DNA of 64,000 nucleotides from Ravibacter sp037191015 (GTDB lineage: Bacteria; Bacteroidota; Bacteroidia; Cytophagales; Spirosomataceae). This document shows, one piece after another, positions 19,436 to 28,726 of this stretch. The stretch is from positions 62,001 through 126,000 of the forward strand of contig JBBCKD010000008.1 in NCBI GenBank assembly GCA_037191015.1. Reading direction: 5' to 3'. Position numbers and translations under genes: made by a program. Every line of letters begins with the position of its first letter. The stretch's first letter is position 1. The notes below the pieces were generated by a model that saw nothing but the letters and a program-made list of their open reading frames with translations, ran no database searches and had not been told where the DNA came from.

Positions 19436-20902
19436 ATGAAACCAAGATATATATCTTATATTTTTATATCGGGACTGTTGCTGCTGAATTGCCAACCCGA
19501 TCTTGATTTGTCTCCGTTGGGACTACCTGCCACAAGTACATTTTACAAAACCGCAAAAGATGCGGAATCAGCCGTTACAGCAGCCTATGCGTCGCTACGG
19601 ACTATCTATGGCGATGAAAATATAGTTACCCCCACCACAGTGGGTTCCGACGATGGTGTTCCGTTTCTTACCGGAAATGCCGACCGTGTCGCCCTTTGGA
19701 AGTACAACCTGGTTTCTACGAATACTTTCGTCAATAATGTATGGAGCCAGGCTTATTCCGGTATTCAGCGTTCCAATGTAATTATTGACAGGACCCCTGC
19801 CATTGCCATGGACGAAACCCTCAAAAAACGGTATATAAGCGAGGCTAAATTTCTCAGGGCTCTGCATTATTTCAATTTGGTTCGCTTTTTCGGCGGAGTG
19901 CCCCTGGTCATTAATGAAACTACTTCCCTCGAAGGAGTGAATGTTCCCCGTGCAACGGTTGACGAGGTATATGCCCGGATCGAAACGGATCTGACAGATG
20001 CCGGGGAGACGCTACCCGCGGGCTATAGCGGGGTTGATCTGGGTCGGGCCACATCGGGTGCTGCAAAAGGGTTACTGGCAAAGGTATACCTCACCCGCGC
20101 AGGTACAGATACCGGTTCTCCGTATTGGGCTTTGGCGGCAGCCAGGGCAAAAGAGGTGATCGACTCAGGTCAATACGCATTGTGGGACAACTACGCGGAT
20201 ATCTATGAGTTGAACAACCGGTGCGGAAAAGAGTCGCTTTTCGAGATATTGTATATTACCGACCAATTAGGAAATGGCCACACCACACACTGGGCTCCCC
20301 GGAGCGCGCCTATTGTGCCCAGTAATGGTTTTGGGACAATCCGGGTAACGAAAAGCCTCTGGGATGGATTTGCCGGCCACGATAAGCGCAGGGATGCTAC
20401 CTTCCTCACTTCTTATGTTAACCCAACAACGGGTCAGACCATTAATCTTTCCATTGATACTTCCGATCCGGCCCTGGCTGTTTCACTATGGAAGCTCGCC
20501 GATCTGACAGCCAGCACATCGGGTGGGAAAAGTTTTCCTTATCTGCGCTACCCGGATGTGCTCCTGATATATGCGGAAGCATTGAACGAATCCAACAACG
20601 GCCCGACTCCCGAGGCGTATGCGGCCTTAAACAGGGTCCGCAGCCGTGCCGGGCTCGATCCTCTGACGGACCTGGACAAGGCGACATTTAAAGATGCGGT
20701 ACTTCAGGAACGTCGCCTGGAATTTTGCTGGGAAGGCAACCGATGGTTCGATCTGGTACGTACAGGACGATTGGTTGCGGCCGTAAAAGCCGAAAATTCA
20801 TTTGGAAGGAATGCGGCGATCCTGGAACATAATATATTGTTCCCGATTCCACAACGCGAACGGGATACGAATCCATCCCTGACGCAAAATCCCGGCTATT
20901 AA
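19436..20902 (+). CDS. SusD/RagB-family nutrient-binding lipoprotein (cassette 2)
   Basis: 488 residues from the ATG at 19436; a TTG three codons earlier is less likely. Lipoprotein signal LLLLNC, Cys19. Early helices FLRALHYFNLVRFFGGVPLVINET are the SusD TPR-like core. The later RYPDVLLIYAEALNES and LQERRLEFCWEGNRWFDLVRTG are the RagB signature, and it ends NPSLTQNPGY. It is the surface-exposed partner of the SusC just upstream. The next gene is a secreted FAD oxidoreductase. Confidence 0.94.
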   Translation: MKPRYISYIFISGLLLLNCQPDLDLSPLGLPATSTFYKTAKDAESAVTAAYASLRTIYGDENIVTPTTVGSDDGVPFLTGNADRVALWKYNLVSTNTFVNNVWSQAYSGIQRSNVIIDRTPAIAMDETLKKRYISEAKFLRALHYFNLVRFFGGVPLVINETTSLEGVNVPRATVDEVYARIETDLTDAGETLPAGYSGVDLGRATSGAAKGLLAKVYLTRAGTDTGSPYWALAAARAKEVIDSGQYALWDNYADIYELNNRCGKESLFEILYITDQLGNGHTTHWAPRSAPIVPSNGFGTIRVTKSLWDGFAGHDKRRDATFLTSYVNPTTGQTINLSIDTSDPALAVSLWKLADLTASTSGGKSFPYLRYPDVLLIYAEALNESNNGPTPEAYAALNRVRSRAGLDPLTDLDKATFKDAVLQERRLEFCWEGNRWFDLVRTGRLVAAVKAENSFGRNAAILEHNILFPIPQRERDTNPSLTQNPGY

Positions 20903-21044
20903 TTCCAGCTGGGGCCGTTTTCAGGGAATGGTGTGTAAGCATTATACATTCATAGCGCCAGATCTCAAAAGCGTGATATCTACCTTCTGCCGAAAACGGT
21001 CCGCCTTTATTTTCCTTGTTCACCTTATAAAGATTATTACTATC

Positions 21045-23069
21045 ATGCATGTGTTCATTTCCAGCTTTCTGTTGATCCTGCTTTTTCCTTTTTCGGGTAT
21101 TGCTCAATCTCAGCGTACGGCAGATGTTATTGTATACGGCGGTACAGCAGGGGGTGTTACCGCCGCCATTGCTGCCGCCCGTGAAGGAGCCTCTGTTTTA
21201 TTGGTTGAACCCGGCGGACACCTGGGTGGCATGGTCACAGGAGGCCTTTCTCATACCGATTATGGCGATAGGGCCGTAATCGGAGGTCTCGCGCTGGAGT
21301 TTTATGAACGTGTGGCGGCCAGGTACGGGAAACCGCTCTTTTTCTGGCGTGGTCCGGAGCCAACTATTGGAGAGGAAATCCTGCGCGATTGGTTGAAAGA
21401 ATCGAAAGTAACGGTACGGTTCGGTGAACGGGTTAAATCTGTTGAGAAAGATGGCCGGCAAATCCGGAGCATCGAACTGCTCTCGGGTGCTACCCTAACG
21501 GCGGCTGTTTTTATTGATGCCTCCTACGAAGGCGATCTGATGGCCCGTGCGGGCGTATCCTACGCCATAGGGCGTGAGGGGATTGCCCAATATGGTGAAT
21601 CATGGGCCGGACGACAACCATTTTATCCTGATGGGCACAATTTCCCTTTGCCTGTATCTCCGTTTGTGAACGGGAAGAACGGCGAGCTGCTACCGTTGAT
21701 AAATCCCAGACCTCAGGCCGGGATAGGTGATGCAGACAGTGCGGTACAAGCCTATTGTTTTCGGCTTATAATGACAAATGATCCGGCCAACCGGGTTCCC
21801 GTTACCCGCCCCGACGGGTATGACGCTACCCGTTACGAATTACTCAGAAGATACCTGGCCCTAAGGAAGCCGAAGAATTTATCTGAGACCGGGGTGTTCA
21901 GGCCGGGTATCAACCTGCCTAACCAAAAAGCGGAGATCAATTCGACCGGTCCGATATCAACGAATCTGTATGACGGCAGCAACTGGTCCTATCCTGATGC
22001 TGATTATCCTCTGCGAGACAAGATATGGATGGATCATTTACGCTACACCCAGGGATTGTTGTATTTTATTGGCCATGATCCTGACGTGCCGGAAAACATT
22101 CGGCAGGAAGCCCGGCAATGGGGGTTATGTAAAGATGAGTTCCATGACACCGGTCACTGGCCACACCAGTTATATATCCGGGTAGCCCGGAGAATGACCG
22201 GTGAGTATGTCCTTACCCAGCATGACCTGGAGAAAGATACCGTCAAATACGATGCTGTTGCAATGGGGTCCTATAATATTGATGTCCGGCATATGCAGAG
22301 GACCTACCACATGGTATCGCGGTTTCCGAACCTGCGGGCCGAGACAATTAACGAAGGGTATTTGTCCATACCGGTAGCGCCCTACGAAATTCCTTACCGG
22401 TCAATGGTTCCAAAATATGAGCAATGTACCAATCTGCTCGTCCCGGTGTGTCTGTCGGCTTCAAATCTGGCGTATGCGTCTGTACGGATGGAGCCGCAGT
22501 TTATGACGCTCGGGCATGCATCGGGTGTAGCGGCAGCGCTCGCAGGTAAGCAGCAGGTAGCGGTACAAAAAGTAGATATTGCTGCGTTGCAAAAAAAGCT
22601 GCTGGCTCAACGGCAGGTACTAAGCCTGGAAGAAAATCCGAATGGTATTTTTCATCAGAATAACGCGGTTGTAGTGGATGATGACATGCACCGGTTTGTA
22701 GAAAGGACCGGTACGTGGAGGCATTCCGAAGATCCGCAGCTTGAACGTCATGCTTTCTCCTTTCTGCTAGCTCCCAAAGGAGAAAACTCCTCCATAATGT
22801 ACAGGCCTTACCTGCCTGTAAGTGGAAATTATAAGGTATATGGATGGTGGCCCAACCGATCGGATTTTGCTTCAAACGCATCCATTGAAATTTATCATAC
22901 GAAAGGGCGGCAGAGGCTTGCAGTCAATCAGAGAGATGAAGGCGGACGATGGATGCCTTTAGGGATTTTTACATTTGAAAAAGGTTCTAAAGGATATATT
23001 GTCGTAGACAATAAGGAAGCTGACGGTATGATCGCCGCGGATGCTTTCCGGTTCGAACTGGTAAAATGA
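21045..23069 (+). CDS. Secreted FAD-dependent oxidoreductase with C-terminal golvesin-like domain
   Basis: 674 residues from ATG 21045, which opens a signal peptide (MHVFISSFLLILLFPFSGIAQ). The frame is open to 20928 but the extension is not family-like. A dinucleotide-binding motif VIVYGGTAGGVTAAIAAAREG (30-50) is followed by EPGGHLGGMVTGGLS, typical of the FAD_oxidored group. The last 130 residues or so (RTGTWRHSEDP..., YRPYLPVSGNYKVYGWWP, IAADAFRFEL) look like the golvesin/xanthan-lyase C-terminal beta domain, perhaps carbohydrate-binding. Such two-domain proteins are common in Bacteroidota and Planctomycetota glycan loci, but the reaction is not established. It follows susD, so it probably acts on the imported or surface-bound substrate. 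Cassette 3 has a shorter relative. Confidence 0.85.
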   Translation: MHVFISSFLLILLFPFSGIAQSQRTADVIVYGGTAGGVTAAIAAAREGASVLLVEPGGHLGGMVTGGLSHTDYGDRAVIGGLALEFYERVAARYGKPLFFWRGPEPTIGEEILRDWLKESKVTVRFGERVKSVEKDGRQIRSIELLSGATLTAAVFIDASYEGDLMARAGVSYAIGREGIAQYGESWAGRQPFYPDGHNFPLPVSPFVNGKNGELLPLINPRPQAGIGDADSAVQAYCFRLIMTNDPANRVPVTRPDGYDATRYELLRRYLALRKPKNLSETGVFRPGINLPNQKAEINSTGPISTNLYDGSNWSYPDADYPLRDKIWMDHLRYTQGLLYFIGHDPDVPENIRQEARQWGLCKDEFHDTGHWPHQLYIRVARRMTGEYVLTQHDLEKDTVKYDAVAMGSYNIDVRHMQRTYHMVSRFPNLRAETINEGYLSIPVAPYEIPYRSMVPKYEQCTNLLVPVCLSASNLAYASVRMEPQFMTLGHASGVAAALAGKQQVAVQKVDIAALQKKLLAQRQVLSLEENPNGIFHQNNAVVVDDDMHRFVERTGTWRHSEDPQLERHAFSFLLAPKGENSSIMYRPYLPVSGNYKVYGWWPNRSDFASNASIEIYHTKGRQRLAVNQRDEGGRWMPLGIFTFEKGSKGYIVVDNKEADGMIAADAFRFELVK

Positions 23070-23085
23070 AATTCTCAAAACCGGT

Positions 23086-23382
23086 TTGTTGACCATCATG
23101 TACAACCTGTGGAAATCGAAAGGGACCTATGTCTATCCCCTTGCCGGGGGTATGAAGCTATACTTTAACAAGGCGCGCCACTCACAGTCAATGAAGATGC
23201 CGCTCGACTGGCCAAGGATCAGCCAGTTCCCGGAATGGTTCACGGTAGATCCGGGAAAGAAATACCGTATTTCTGACTAAGAAGGTCGCGTGATACGCGA
23301 AGCGGCCGGTAAAAACCTCCTGGCAGGAATTACCCTAAGCCTCAAAGCCGGGGAGAGGGAAAAGATGATTATTTTACGATAA
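23086..23382 (+). pseudogene. Decayed C-terminal fragment of an alpha-barrel protein (copy of the gene at 33083)
   Basis: The text IMYNLWKSKGTYVYPL and SMKMPLDWPRISQFPEWF matches the last quarter of the 33083-34747 protein almost word for word. Relative to that gene, the fragment lacks about 24 codons (from after YVYPLxGG to KLYF). It also has TAA where the intact gene has GAA (ISD-stop instead of ISDEKG). In-frame homology continues after the stop (NLLAGITLSLKAGEREKM) to a second stop at 23380-23382. Homology begins at about 23091, so no N-terminal part remains. It is a non-functional remnant of a second copy that once ended cassette 2. Confidence 0.88.
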
Positions 23383-23428
23383 ATAAGTAAAATGCCGGGA
23401 CTTTTCCTTTTGTATTATCAGGAAAAGC

Positions 23429-24037
23429 ATGTCGTTTAATGAAATGAAACCTGCCGGTCATCATGATCTCGAACTATGGAACCTTCTGATAGACGGCGAT
23501 GAAGAAGCGTATTCCGGCCTCTTTTGTAAATACTATCCTGTTCTGATCAGCTATGGGAAATCGCTGACTTCCCGGCACGTCCTGGTACCCGACTGTGTGC
23601 AGGAAGTTTTTATTGAGATCTGGATCTACCGCAAAAACCTGGCCGTTCCCTCCTCGGTCAAAGCCTACCTGCTGTCGAGTATCCGGAAAAGGATAGCCCG
23701 GCGCCTGGAAAGGGATCACATATTCCGCAATGCCCGGGAGCTTGCCGACCTGGAGTTCAGTGTCAGCTTTACGGCGCTGGACGAAATGATAACTGACGAA
23801 GAGACCAGGAACCAGGTATACCAGCTCAATAAGCTGCTTAACCAGCTTCCCGAACGGCAAAAAGAAGCGCTCTATCTCCGGTATCACCAGGAGCTGGAGA
23901 TTGAACAGATCGCAGAGCTGATGCAGATCAACCCGCAGTCGGTATCGAACCTGTTGCACAGGGCCATCAAGCATCTGAAAACGCTCACAGGAGAATTCCC
24001 TTACCTGCTTCTTCTCCTGATATCCTTTCTTTCCTGA
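23429..24037 (+). CDS. RNA polymerase ECF sigma factor, FecI-like (cassette 3)
   Basis: 202 residues, start MSFNEMKPAGHHDLELWNLL. Region 2: DEEAYSGLFCKYYPVLISYG, then CVQEVFIEIWIYRKNL. Region 4: LPERQKEALYLRYHQELEIEQIAELMQINPQSVSNLLHRAIKHLK. The hydrophobic tail FPYLLLLLISFLS matches the tails of the other two sigma factors. It begins 46 bp after the alpha-barrel fragment and 78 bp before its FecR. Its N-terminal HHDLELWN is close to the start of the chimeric protein at 54031. Confidence 0.92.
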   Translation: MSFNEMKPAGHHDLELWNLLIDGDEEAYSGLFCKYYPVLISYGKSLTSRHVLVPDCVQEVFIEIWIYRKNLAVPSSVKAYLLSSIRKRIARRLERDHIFRNARELADLEFSVSFTALDEMITDEETRNQVYQLNKLLNQLPERQKEALYLRYHQELEIEQIAELMQINPQSVSNLLHRAIKHLKTLTGEFPYLLLLLISFLS

Positions 24038-24115
24038 ATTTTTTAAGCAAAAAGTTAATGTGGGTGAGTATCGGACGGAAAGGTTGTCCTCTCCTGTCTG
24101 AAAACCAACACCCCA

Positions 24116-25183
24116 ATGCAGCGAGACCACTATCTTTCCATCTCACAGTTCATGGACGACCCCTCCTTCAGGGAGTGGGTCTTAACCGGCCGCGATACTG
24201 CCGGCTGGGCGCAATGGACCGAAGCTTCTCCGGGAAATCTTCACCTGGCAGAGGAGGCAAAGTCATTTCTGCTGGCTATGGGGAAGCCCGGCGCTGCGGG
24301 AAACCGGTCGGAGACTGATCAGGCGCTGGCCGAAAGCTGGAGGCGTATCCGTGAGTACCCCATGGAGCAACAAGGCCGGGTGCCGCGTCTTTCCCCATGG
24401 TGGAAGGCGGCTGCGGCAGCGCTTTTCCTGGGCGGGGCCCTTGCCTGGTACGCATCGGTCACAAAAACTTCTTTAACTCACAATACCTCCTTTTCTGCAT
24501 TGAAGGTGAAGCAGGTTGAAATGTACAACGATACGGAAACGACCATGCTGATCACGCTCGACGACGGCAGCTCGGTGCTCTTACAGCCGCATGGTAAACT
24601 TACCTATCCTGAATTTTTCGATGCCGGCGAACGCTGCGTTCACCTTTCAGGAGAAGCTTTTTTTGAAATCAGCAAAGATCCCGATCATCCTTTCCTGGTC
24701 TATACAAACGAAATCGTAACGAAGGTAGTAGGGACCAGCTTTCGGATAAAAGCCTTTGACGACCAGCCCAATATAGAAGTATTTGTAAAGACCGGCCAGG
24801 TCAACGTACGGAATATCAAGCCGCATGGGGAGGTCTCCCCGCAGGAAATCGCGCTGCTGCCTAATGAGTCCGTCAGCTTTTCGAAAAAGCAGAATGTTTT
24901 TGAAAAGCCCCTGCCTCGGAATATCCCTGGCAAAGGGATAGAATCGCTGTCCTTCGAATTCACGGATACGCCCGTCAGCACTATATTTTCGACCATAGAA
25001 GCTGCTTACGGGGTAAACGTAGACTACCCGGGAGAGGTTTTGAGCGAATGCTACCTGTCGACCTCTCTTTCCGACGAGCCGCTTCCGGAGAAGCTGAAGA
25101 TCATCTGCGAAAGTCTAGGCCCGGATTCGCGGTATGAGATGCAGGGCAACCGTATCATTATCAAATCTAACGGCTGTAACTAA
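24116..25183 (+). CDS. FecR-type anti-sigma factor (cassette 3)
   Basis: 355 residues, start MQRDHYLSISQFMDDPSFREWV. The cytoplasmic part covers about 1-92, a membrane helix about 95-113 (WWKAAAAALFLGGALAWYA), the FecR domain about 145-235 (LDDGSSVLLQPHGKLTYPEFF, HLSGEAFFEIS, VVGTSFRI), and a DUF4974-like tail about 280-350 (SFEFTDTPVSTIFSTIEAAYGVNV). It should hold the cassette 3 sigma factor and respond to the SusC STN domain. It ends 37 bp before the leader hairpin. Confidence 0.91.
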   Translation: MQRDHYLSISQFMDDPSFREWVLTGRDTAGWAQWTEASPGNLHLAEEAKSFLLAMGKPGAAGNRSETDQALAESWRRIREYPMEQQGRVPRLSPWWKAAAAALFLGGALAWYASVTKTSLTHNTSFSALKVKQVEMYNDTETTMLITLDDGSSVLLQPHGKLTYPEFFDAGERCVHLSGEAFFEISKDPDHPFLVYTNEIVTKVVGTSFRIKAFDDQPNIEVFVKTGQVNVRNIKPHGEVSPQEIALLPNESVSFSKKQNVFEKPLPRNIPGKGIESLSFEFTDTPVSTIFSTIEAAYGVNVDYPGEVLSECYLSTSLSDEPLPEKLKIICESLGPDSRYEMQGNRIIIKSNGCN

Positions 25184-25220
25184 CTTCCTGATGCCTATGA
25201 CCTGATCCCGTATGAAAAAA

Positions 25221-25296
25221 GCGTCGGATATGCTGCCACATTTCCGACGCCAAGCTGAGTCCCGTTAGTTTCCCCGCATTGAATGAGGGGTACGGG
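25221..25296 (+). promoter_or_regulatory. Structured leader between fecR and susC (cassette 3)
   Basis: Hairpin I: GCGTCGGA/TCCGACGC (25221-25228 with 25243-25250), extendable by ATG/CAT inside. Then an outer stem CCCGT/ACGGG (25261-25265 with 25292-25296) encloses an inner stem CCCC/GGGG (25272-25275 with 25287-25290), the latter extendable by CA/TG. There is no T-run after it. The susC start is 52 bp further on. Same layout as the leaders of cassettes 1 and 2. Confidence 0.55.
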
Positions 25297-25348
25297 CTGT
25301 TATTGCCCAATTGATTCCATCTAGTTGAACAAATAACCAGTCAAATCT

Positions 25349-28300
25349 ATGAAAAAAACTTTGGCCGCCCAACGATTATTGCACCAAGTCGTCATGAAGT
25401 CCCTGCAGCAAATTTTAATCGCTCTTCTGGTCACGCATCTGGTATTGGCGGCGCCCACTTCAGGTCAAAACCTGCTAGAACGGAAAATAAGCTTATCTCT
25501 AAACGATACAAGCCTGGATAAGGCCCTGCAGAAGCTCGAGAAGGTCGCCGACGTCAGGTTTTCTTACAACTCCCGTTCCCTGCCCCTGAAGTCGGCAGTC
25601 TCGCTCCATGCAGAGAATGAGCCGCTCTCTAAGGTGCTCGACGGGCTGCTTGTGCCGCTCCGCATCTCTTACAGGCAGGTCAGCAACCGGATCGTGCTCC
25701 GGAACGAGCCGGCAGCGCAATATCATCCGGAAGCCGCATCCTCTGAGATCCCGGACCCGGCGGCGCCTGCGATCCCGCCCGACAGAACGCTTACCGGGAG
25801 AGTAGCCGACGAAAAAGGAGAAGGGTTGCCCGGGGTAAGCATATTGCTGAAAGGTACGCAGCAGGGAACCATTGCGGATTCAAAAGGTGAATTCAGTATC
25901 CGGGTTCCGGACGAGAAATCGGTTCTGGTATTTTCATTTGTAGGCTACCTGAGCCAGGAAGTGCCGGTAGGAAATCGTAATTCTATTGAAATTTCCCTGA
26001 AAATAGACGAGCAGGCGCTGGAAGAAGTAATAGTGGTCGGATACGGCACACAAAAGAAGGTGAACCTGACCGGCGCCGTATCGGCCCTTAACGAAAAAGA
26101 CTTCGGCAGAAGGCAGGTAGGCCAGTCTTCCCTGTTGCTGCAAGGGGCTGCCCCCGGCGTAACGGTCACGCAGCGGTCAGGACAGCCGGGCAGGGATGCC
26201 GGCTCGATCCGGATACGGGGAATAGGAACCATCAGCGACGCCAACCCGATGGTTCTCGTCGACGGGGTGGAAATGAGCATGAACAATATCGACCCGGGCA
26301 CCATAGAAAGCATTTCGGTTTTGAAAGACGCCTCATCCGCCTCTATTTACGGTTCAAGGGCAGCCAACGGGGTAATTCTGATCACTACGAAGCGCGCCAA
26401 AAAAGACCAGACCTCCATCGGCTACAGTTCCTATTACGGATGGGACCATCCTACCAACCTGCCGCAAAAAGTCAACGCCGTCGATCACATGACGTATCAT
26501 GACATTGCTTATAAGAACTCGGGAAGGGCGCCGATATTCGAAAACCTCATAAAGCAGTACCTGGACGACGGCGGGAAGGATCGCGACAGGTTCCCGGAAA
26601 CCGATTGGATGGATCTTTTGCTGAAGCCTGGCCACCGGCAAAACCATCTGCTTACGTTCAATAAGGGCTACGAGAAGCTTAGCCTGGCCGCCTCTTTCGG
26701 ATATTTCAAACAGGACGGGATCGTAAACAACACCAGCTTCGAAAGACTGAGCTTCCGGCTGAACTCCGACCTGGAGATCACTTCCAGGCTCAAGGCGAAA
26801 TTCGACCTGATGTTTATCCACGGCGATCGTCCCGAGCCGATTTCCCAGAACGCCGACATCAGCACGATTTTTTTCCATATGTACAGGATCCCGTCGAACC
26901 AGCCGGCCATATTTTCGAACGGCCTTTACGGCGAGGGCTGGGCAGGAACTAATCCCCTGGCATGGGCGAACGAGGGAGGCACCTCGCGGCTCCGGTCTCC
27001 CCAGGCCAGCATGAACTTCCAGTTTGAATACAAGCCGCTCAACTGGCTTACCGCCAACGTGGTATTCTCTCCTATCTATACGGTCAACCACACCAAAGAT
27101 TTCGTGAGGCAGGTCACTACTTACAATGCCGACGGTACCGTGTTCGTAAGACAGCCGCTGATCTCCACGCTGACCGAAACCTACCAGCGGTCGCTCAACA
27201 AAACGCTGAGGGGTACCCTGCTGGCAGAGAAGAACGTAGCTTCCCATAACTTTAAAGTGCTGGGCGGGTACTCGATGGAAGATTACGGAAGCTATTCCTT
27301 CAGCGGGTACAGGGAAGGCTTCCAATTGCCTCAGTACGACGTACTCGACGCCGGCGGCAACGACAACAAGGATAGCAGGGGGACTGCCGGGGAATGGGCG
27401 TTAAGCTCCTTTTTCGGGCGGATCAATTACGATTTCAACGAGAAATATTTACTGGAGTTTACAGCCAGGTACGACGGATCTTCCAGGTTTTCGAAAAAGA
27501 ACCGTTTTGCACTATTCCCTTCCGTGTCTGCAGGATGGCGGATACTCGAAGAGCGCTTCATGCAGTCGCTCAACCCATGGTTCAGCGACCTGAAAATAAG
27601 GGCTTCCTGGGGTATCCTGGGTAATCAGAACATCGGAAGTTCCTTCTATCCCTATGTTTCGTCCGTTCCGCTGACCGTGAATTACACCTTCGGCAACAGC
27701 ATTGCTTCCGGTGCCCGCCTGCTCGATCTGGCCAATGAAGAGCTGAAATGGGAGCAAACCGAAATGTACAACATCGGTCTTGATATGGAGCTGTTCGGCA
27801 AGCTGGGCATCACGGCCGACTATTTCAACAAAAGAACGAAAGATATACTCCTGAGGCTCAACATCCCTAATTCCCTGGGACTGAATGCCCCGTTTCAAAA
27901 TGCCGGGGTAGTAAGCAACAAAGGATGGGATCTGGGAATAAAATACAGGGATCATGCAGGGAGGCTGAATTACCAGATCACCGCAGCGGTATCGGATGTT
28001 GTCAACAAAATCGAAGACCTGCGCGGAATCAGCTCGACAGCGCTGACGCAGAATCGTGAAGGATTCCCGATGAATTCACTGTTTGGAAATGTGGCTATGG
28101 GATATTTCCGGGATGAGGCCGATATTGCCGAAAGCCCCGCACAATTCGGGCTTAAAATGTATCCGGGCGATATCAAATACAAGGATATCGACGGGAATGG
28201 CATTATCAACGATAACGACAGGGAAGTCTTCGGGAATACCATACCCCGGTTTACCTATAGCCTCAACGTTAATCTCGACTACCGTAGTTTCGACCTGGGT

Positions 28301-28714
28301 GTGTTCCTTCAGGGAGTTGGGAAGGTAGATGGATATCTCTATCAATCCGCCATCATGCCGTTCTATAACGGCGGCACTATTTACGAATACCACAAAAACT
28401 ACTGGACGCCTGAAAATCCAGATGCCGCATTCCCGCGCCTTGCATTCGACCAGGCCAACAATCAGAAGCTTTCCAGCTTCTGGATGAGAAACGCAGCCTA
28501 CCTGCGGCTCAAAAATATACAGCTGGGGTACTCAGCCCCGTCGTCATTGACCCGGAAGATCGGGATCAATACGCTCAGGGTATTTGTTACCGGCGAAAAC
28601 CTGCTCACCATCGATAATTTCTGGCAGGGTTTCGATGTGGAAGCGCCGGTAAGCACCGGCAGCTATTACCCGCAGGTTAAGACTTATTCTATCGGACTCA
28701 ATATCAATTTGTAA
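25349..28714 (+). CDS. SusC/RagA-family TonB-dependent receptor with STN domain (cassette 3)
   Basis: 1121 residues. Signal peptide about 1-40 (LLVTHLVLAAPTSGQ), STN about 43-118 (ISLSLNDTSLDKALQKLEKV), and a regulatory-like beta domain about 147-218 (GRVADEKGEGLPGVSILLKG). The TonB-box-like EEVIVVGYG is at 225-233, the plug has SISVLKDASSASIYGSRAANGV, and the barrel ends YSIGLNINL. The text DIDGNGIINDNDREVFGNTIPRFTYS is the usual late-barrel motif. With the SusD encoded 12 bp later it forms the third uptake complex of the window. The operon continues into oxidoreductase and alpha-barrel genes instead of known glycosidases. Confidence 0.95.
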   Translation: MKKTLAAQRLLHQVVMKSLQQILIALLVTHLVLAAPTSGQNLLERKISLSLNDTSLDKALQKLEKVADVRFSYNSRSLPLKSAVSLHAENEPLSKVLDGLLVPLRISYRQVSNRIVLRNEPAAQYHPEAASSEIPDPAAPAIPPDRTLTGRVADEKGEGLPGVSILLKGTQQGTIADSKGEFSIRVPDEKSVLVFSFVGYLSQEVPVGNRNSIEISLKIDEQALEEVIVVGYGTQKKVNLTGAVSALNEKDFGRRQVGQSSLLLQGAAPGVTVTQRSGQPGRDAGSIRIRGIGTISDANPMVLVDGVEMSMNNIDPGTIESISVLKDASSASIYGSRAANGVILITTKRAKKDQTSIGYSSYYGWDHPTNLPQKVNAVDHMTYHDIAYKNSGRAPIFENLIKQYLDDGGKDRDRFPETDWMDLLLKPGHRQNHLLTFNKGYEKLSLAASFGYFKQDGIVNNTSFERLSFRLNSDLEITSRLKAKFDLMFIHGDRPEPISQNADISTIFFHMYRIPSNQPAIFSNGLYGEGWAGTNPLAWANEGGTSRLRSPQASMNFQFEYKPLNWLTANVVFSPIYTVNHTKDFVRQVTTYNADGTVFVRQPLISTLTETYQRSLNKTLRGTLLAEKNVASHNFKVLGGYSMEDYGSYSFSGYREGFQLPQYDVLDAGGNDNKDSRGTAGEWALSSFFGRINYDFNEKYLLEFTARYDGSSRFSKKNRFALFPSVSAGWRILEERFMQSLNPWFSDLKIRASWGILGNQNIGSSFYPYVSSVPLTVNYTFGNSIASGARLLDLANEELKWEQTEMYNIGLDMELFGKLGITADYFNKRTKDILLRLNIPNSLGLNAPFQNAGVVSNKGWDLGIKYRDHAGRLNYQITAAVSDVVNKIEDLRGISSTALTQNREGFPMNSLFGNVAMGYFRDEADIAESPAQFGLKMYPGDIKYKDIDGNGIINDNDREVFGNTIPRFTYSLNVNLDYRSFDLGVFLQGVGKVDGYLYQSAIMPFYNGGTIYEYHKNYWTPENPDAAFPRLAFDQANNQKLSSFWMRNAAYLRLKNIQLGYSAPSSLTRKIGINTLRVFVTGENLLTIDNFWQGFDVEAPVSTGSYYPQVKTYSIGLNINL

Positions 28715-28726
28715 AGCTCAGCAGCG

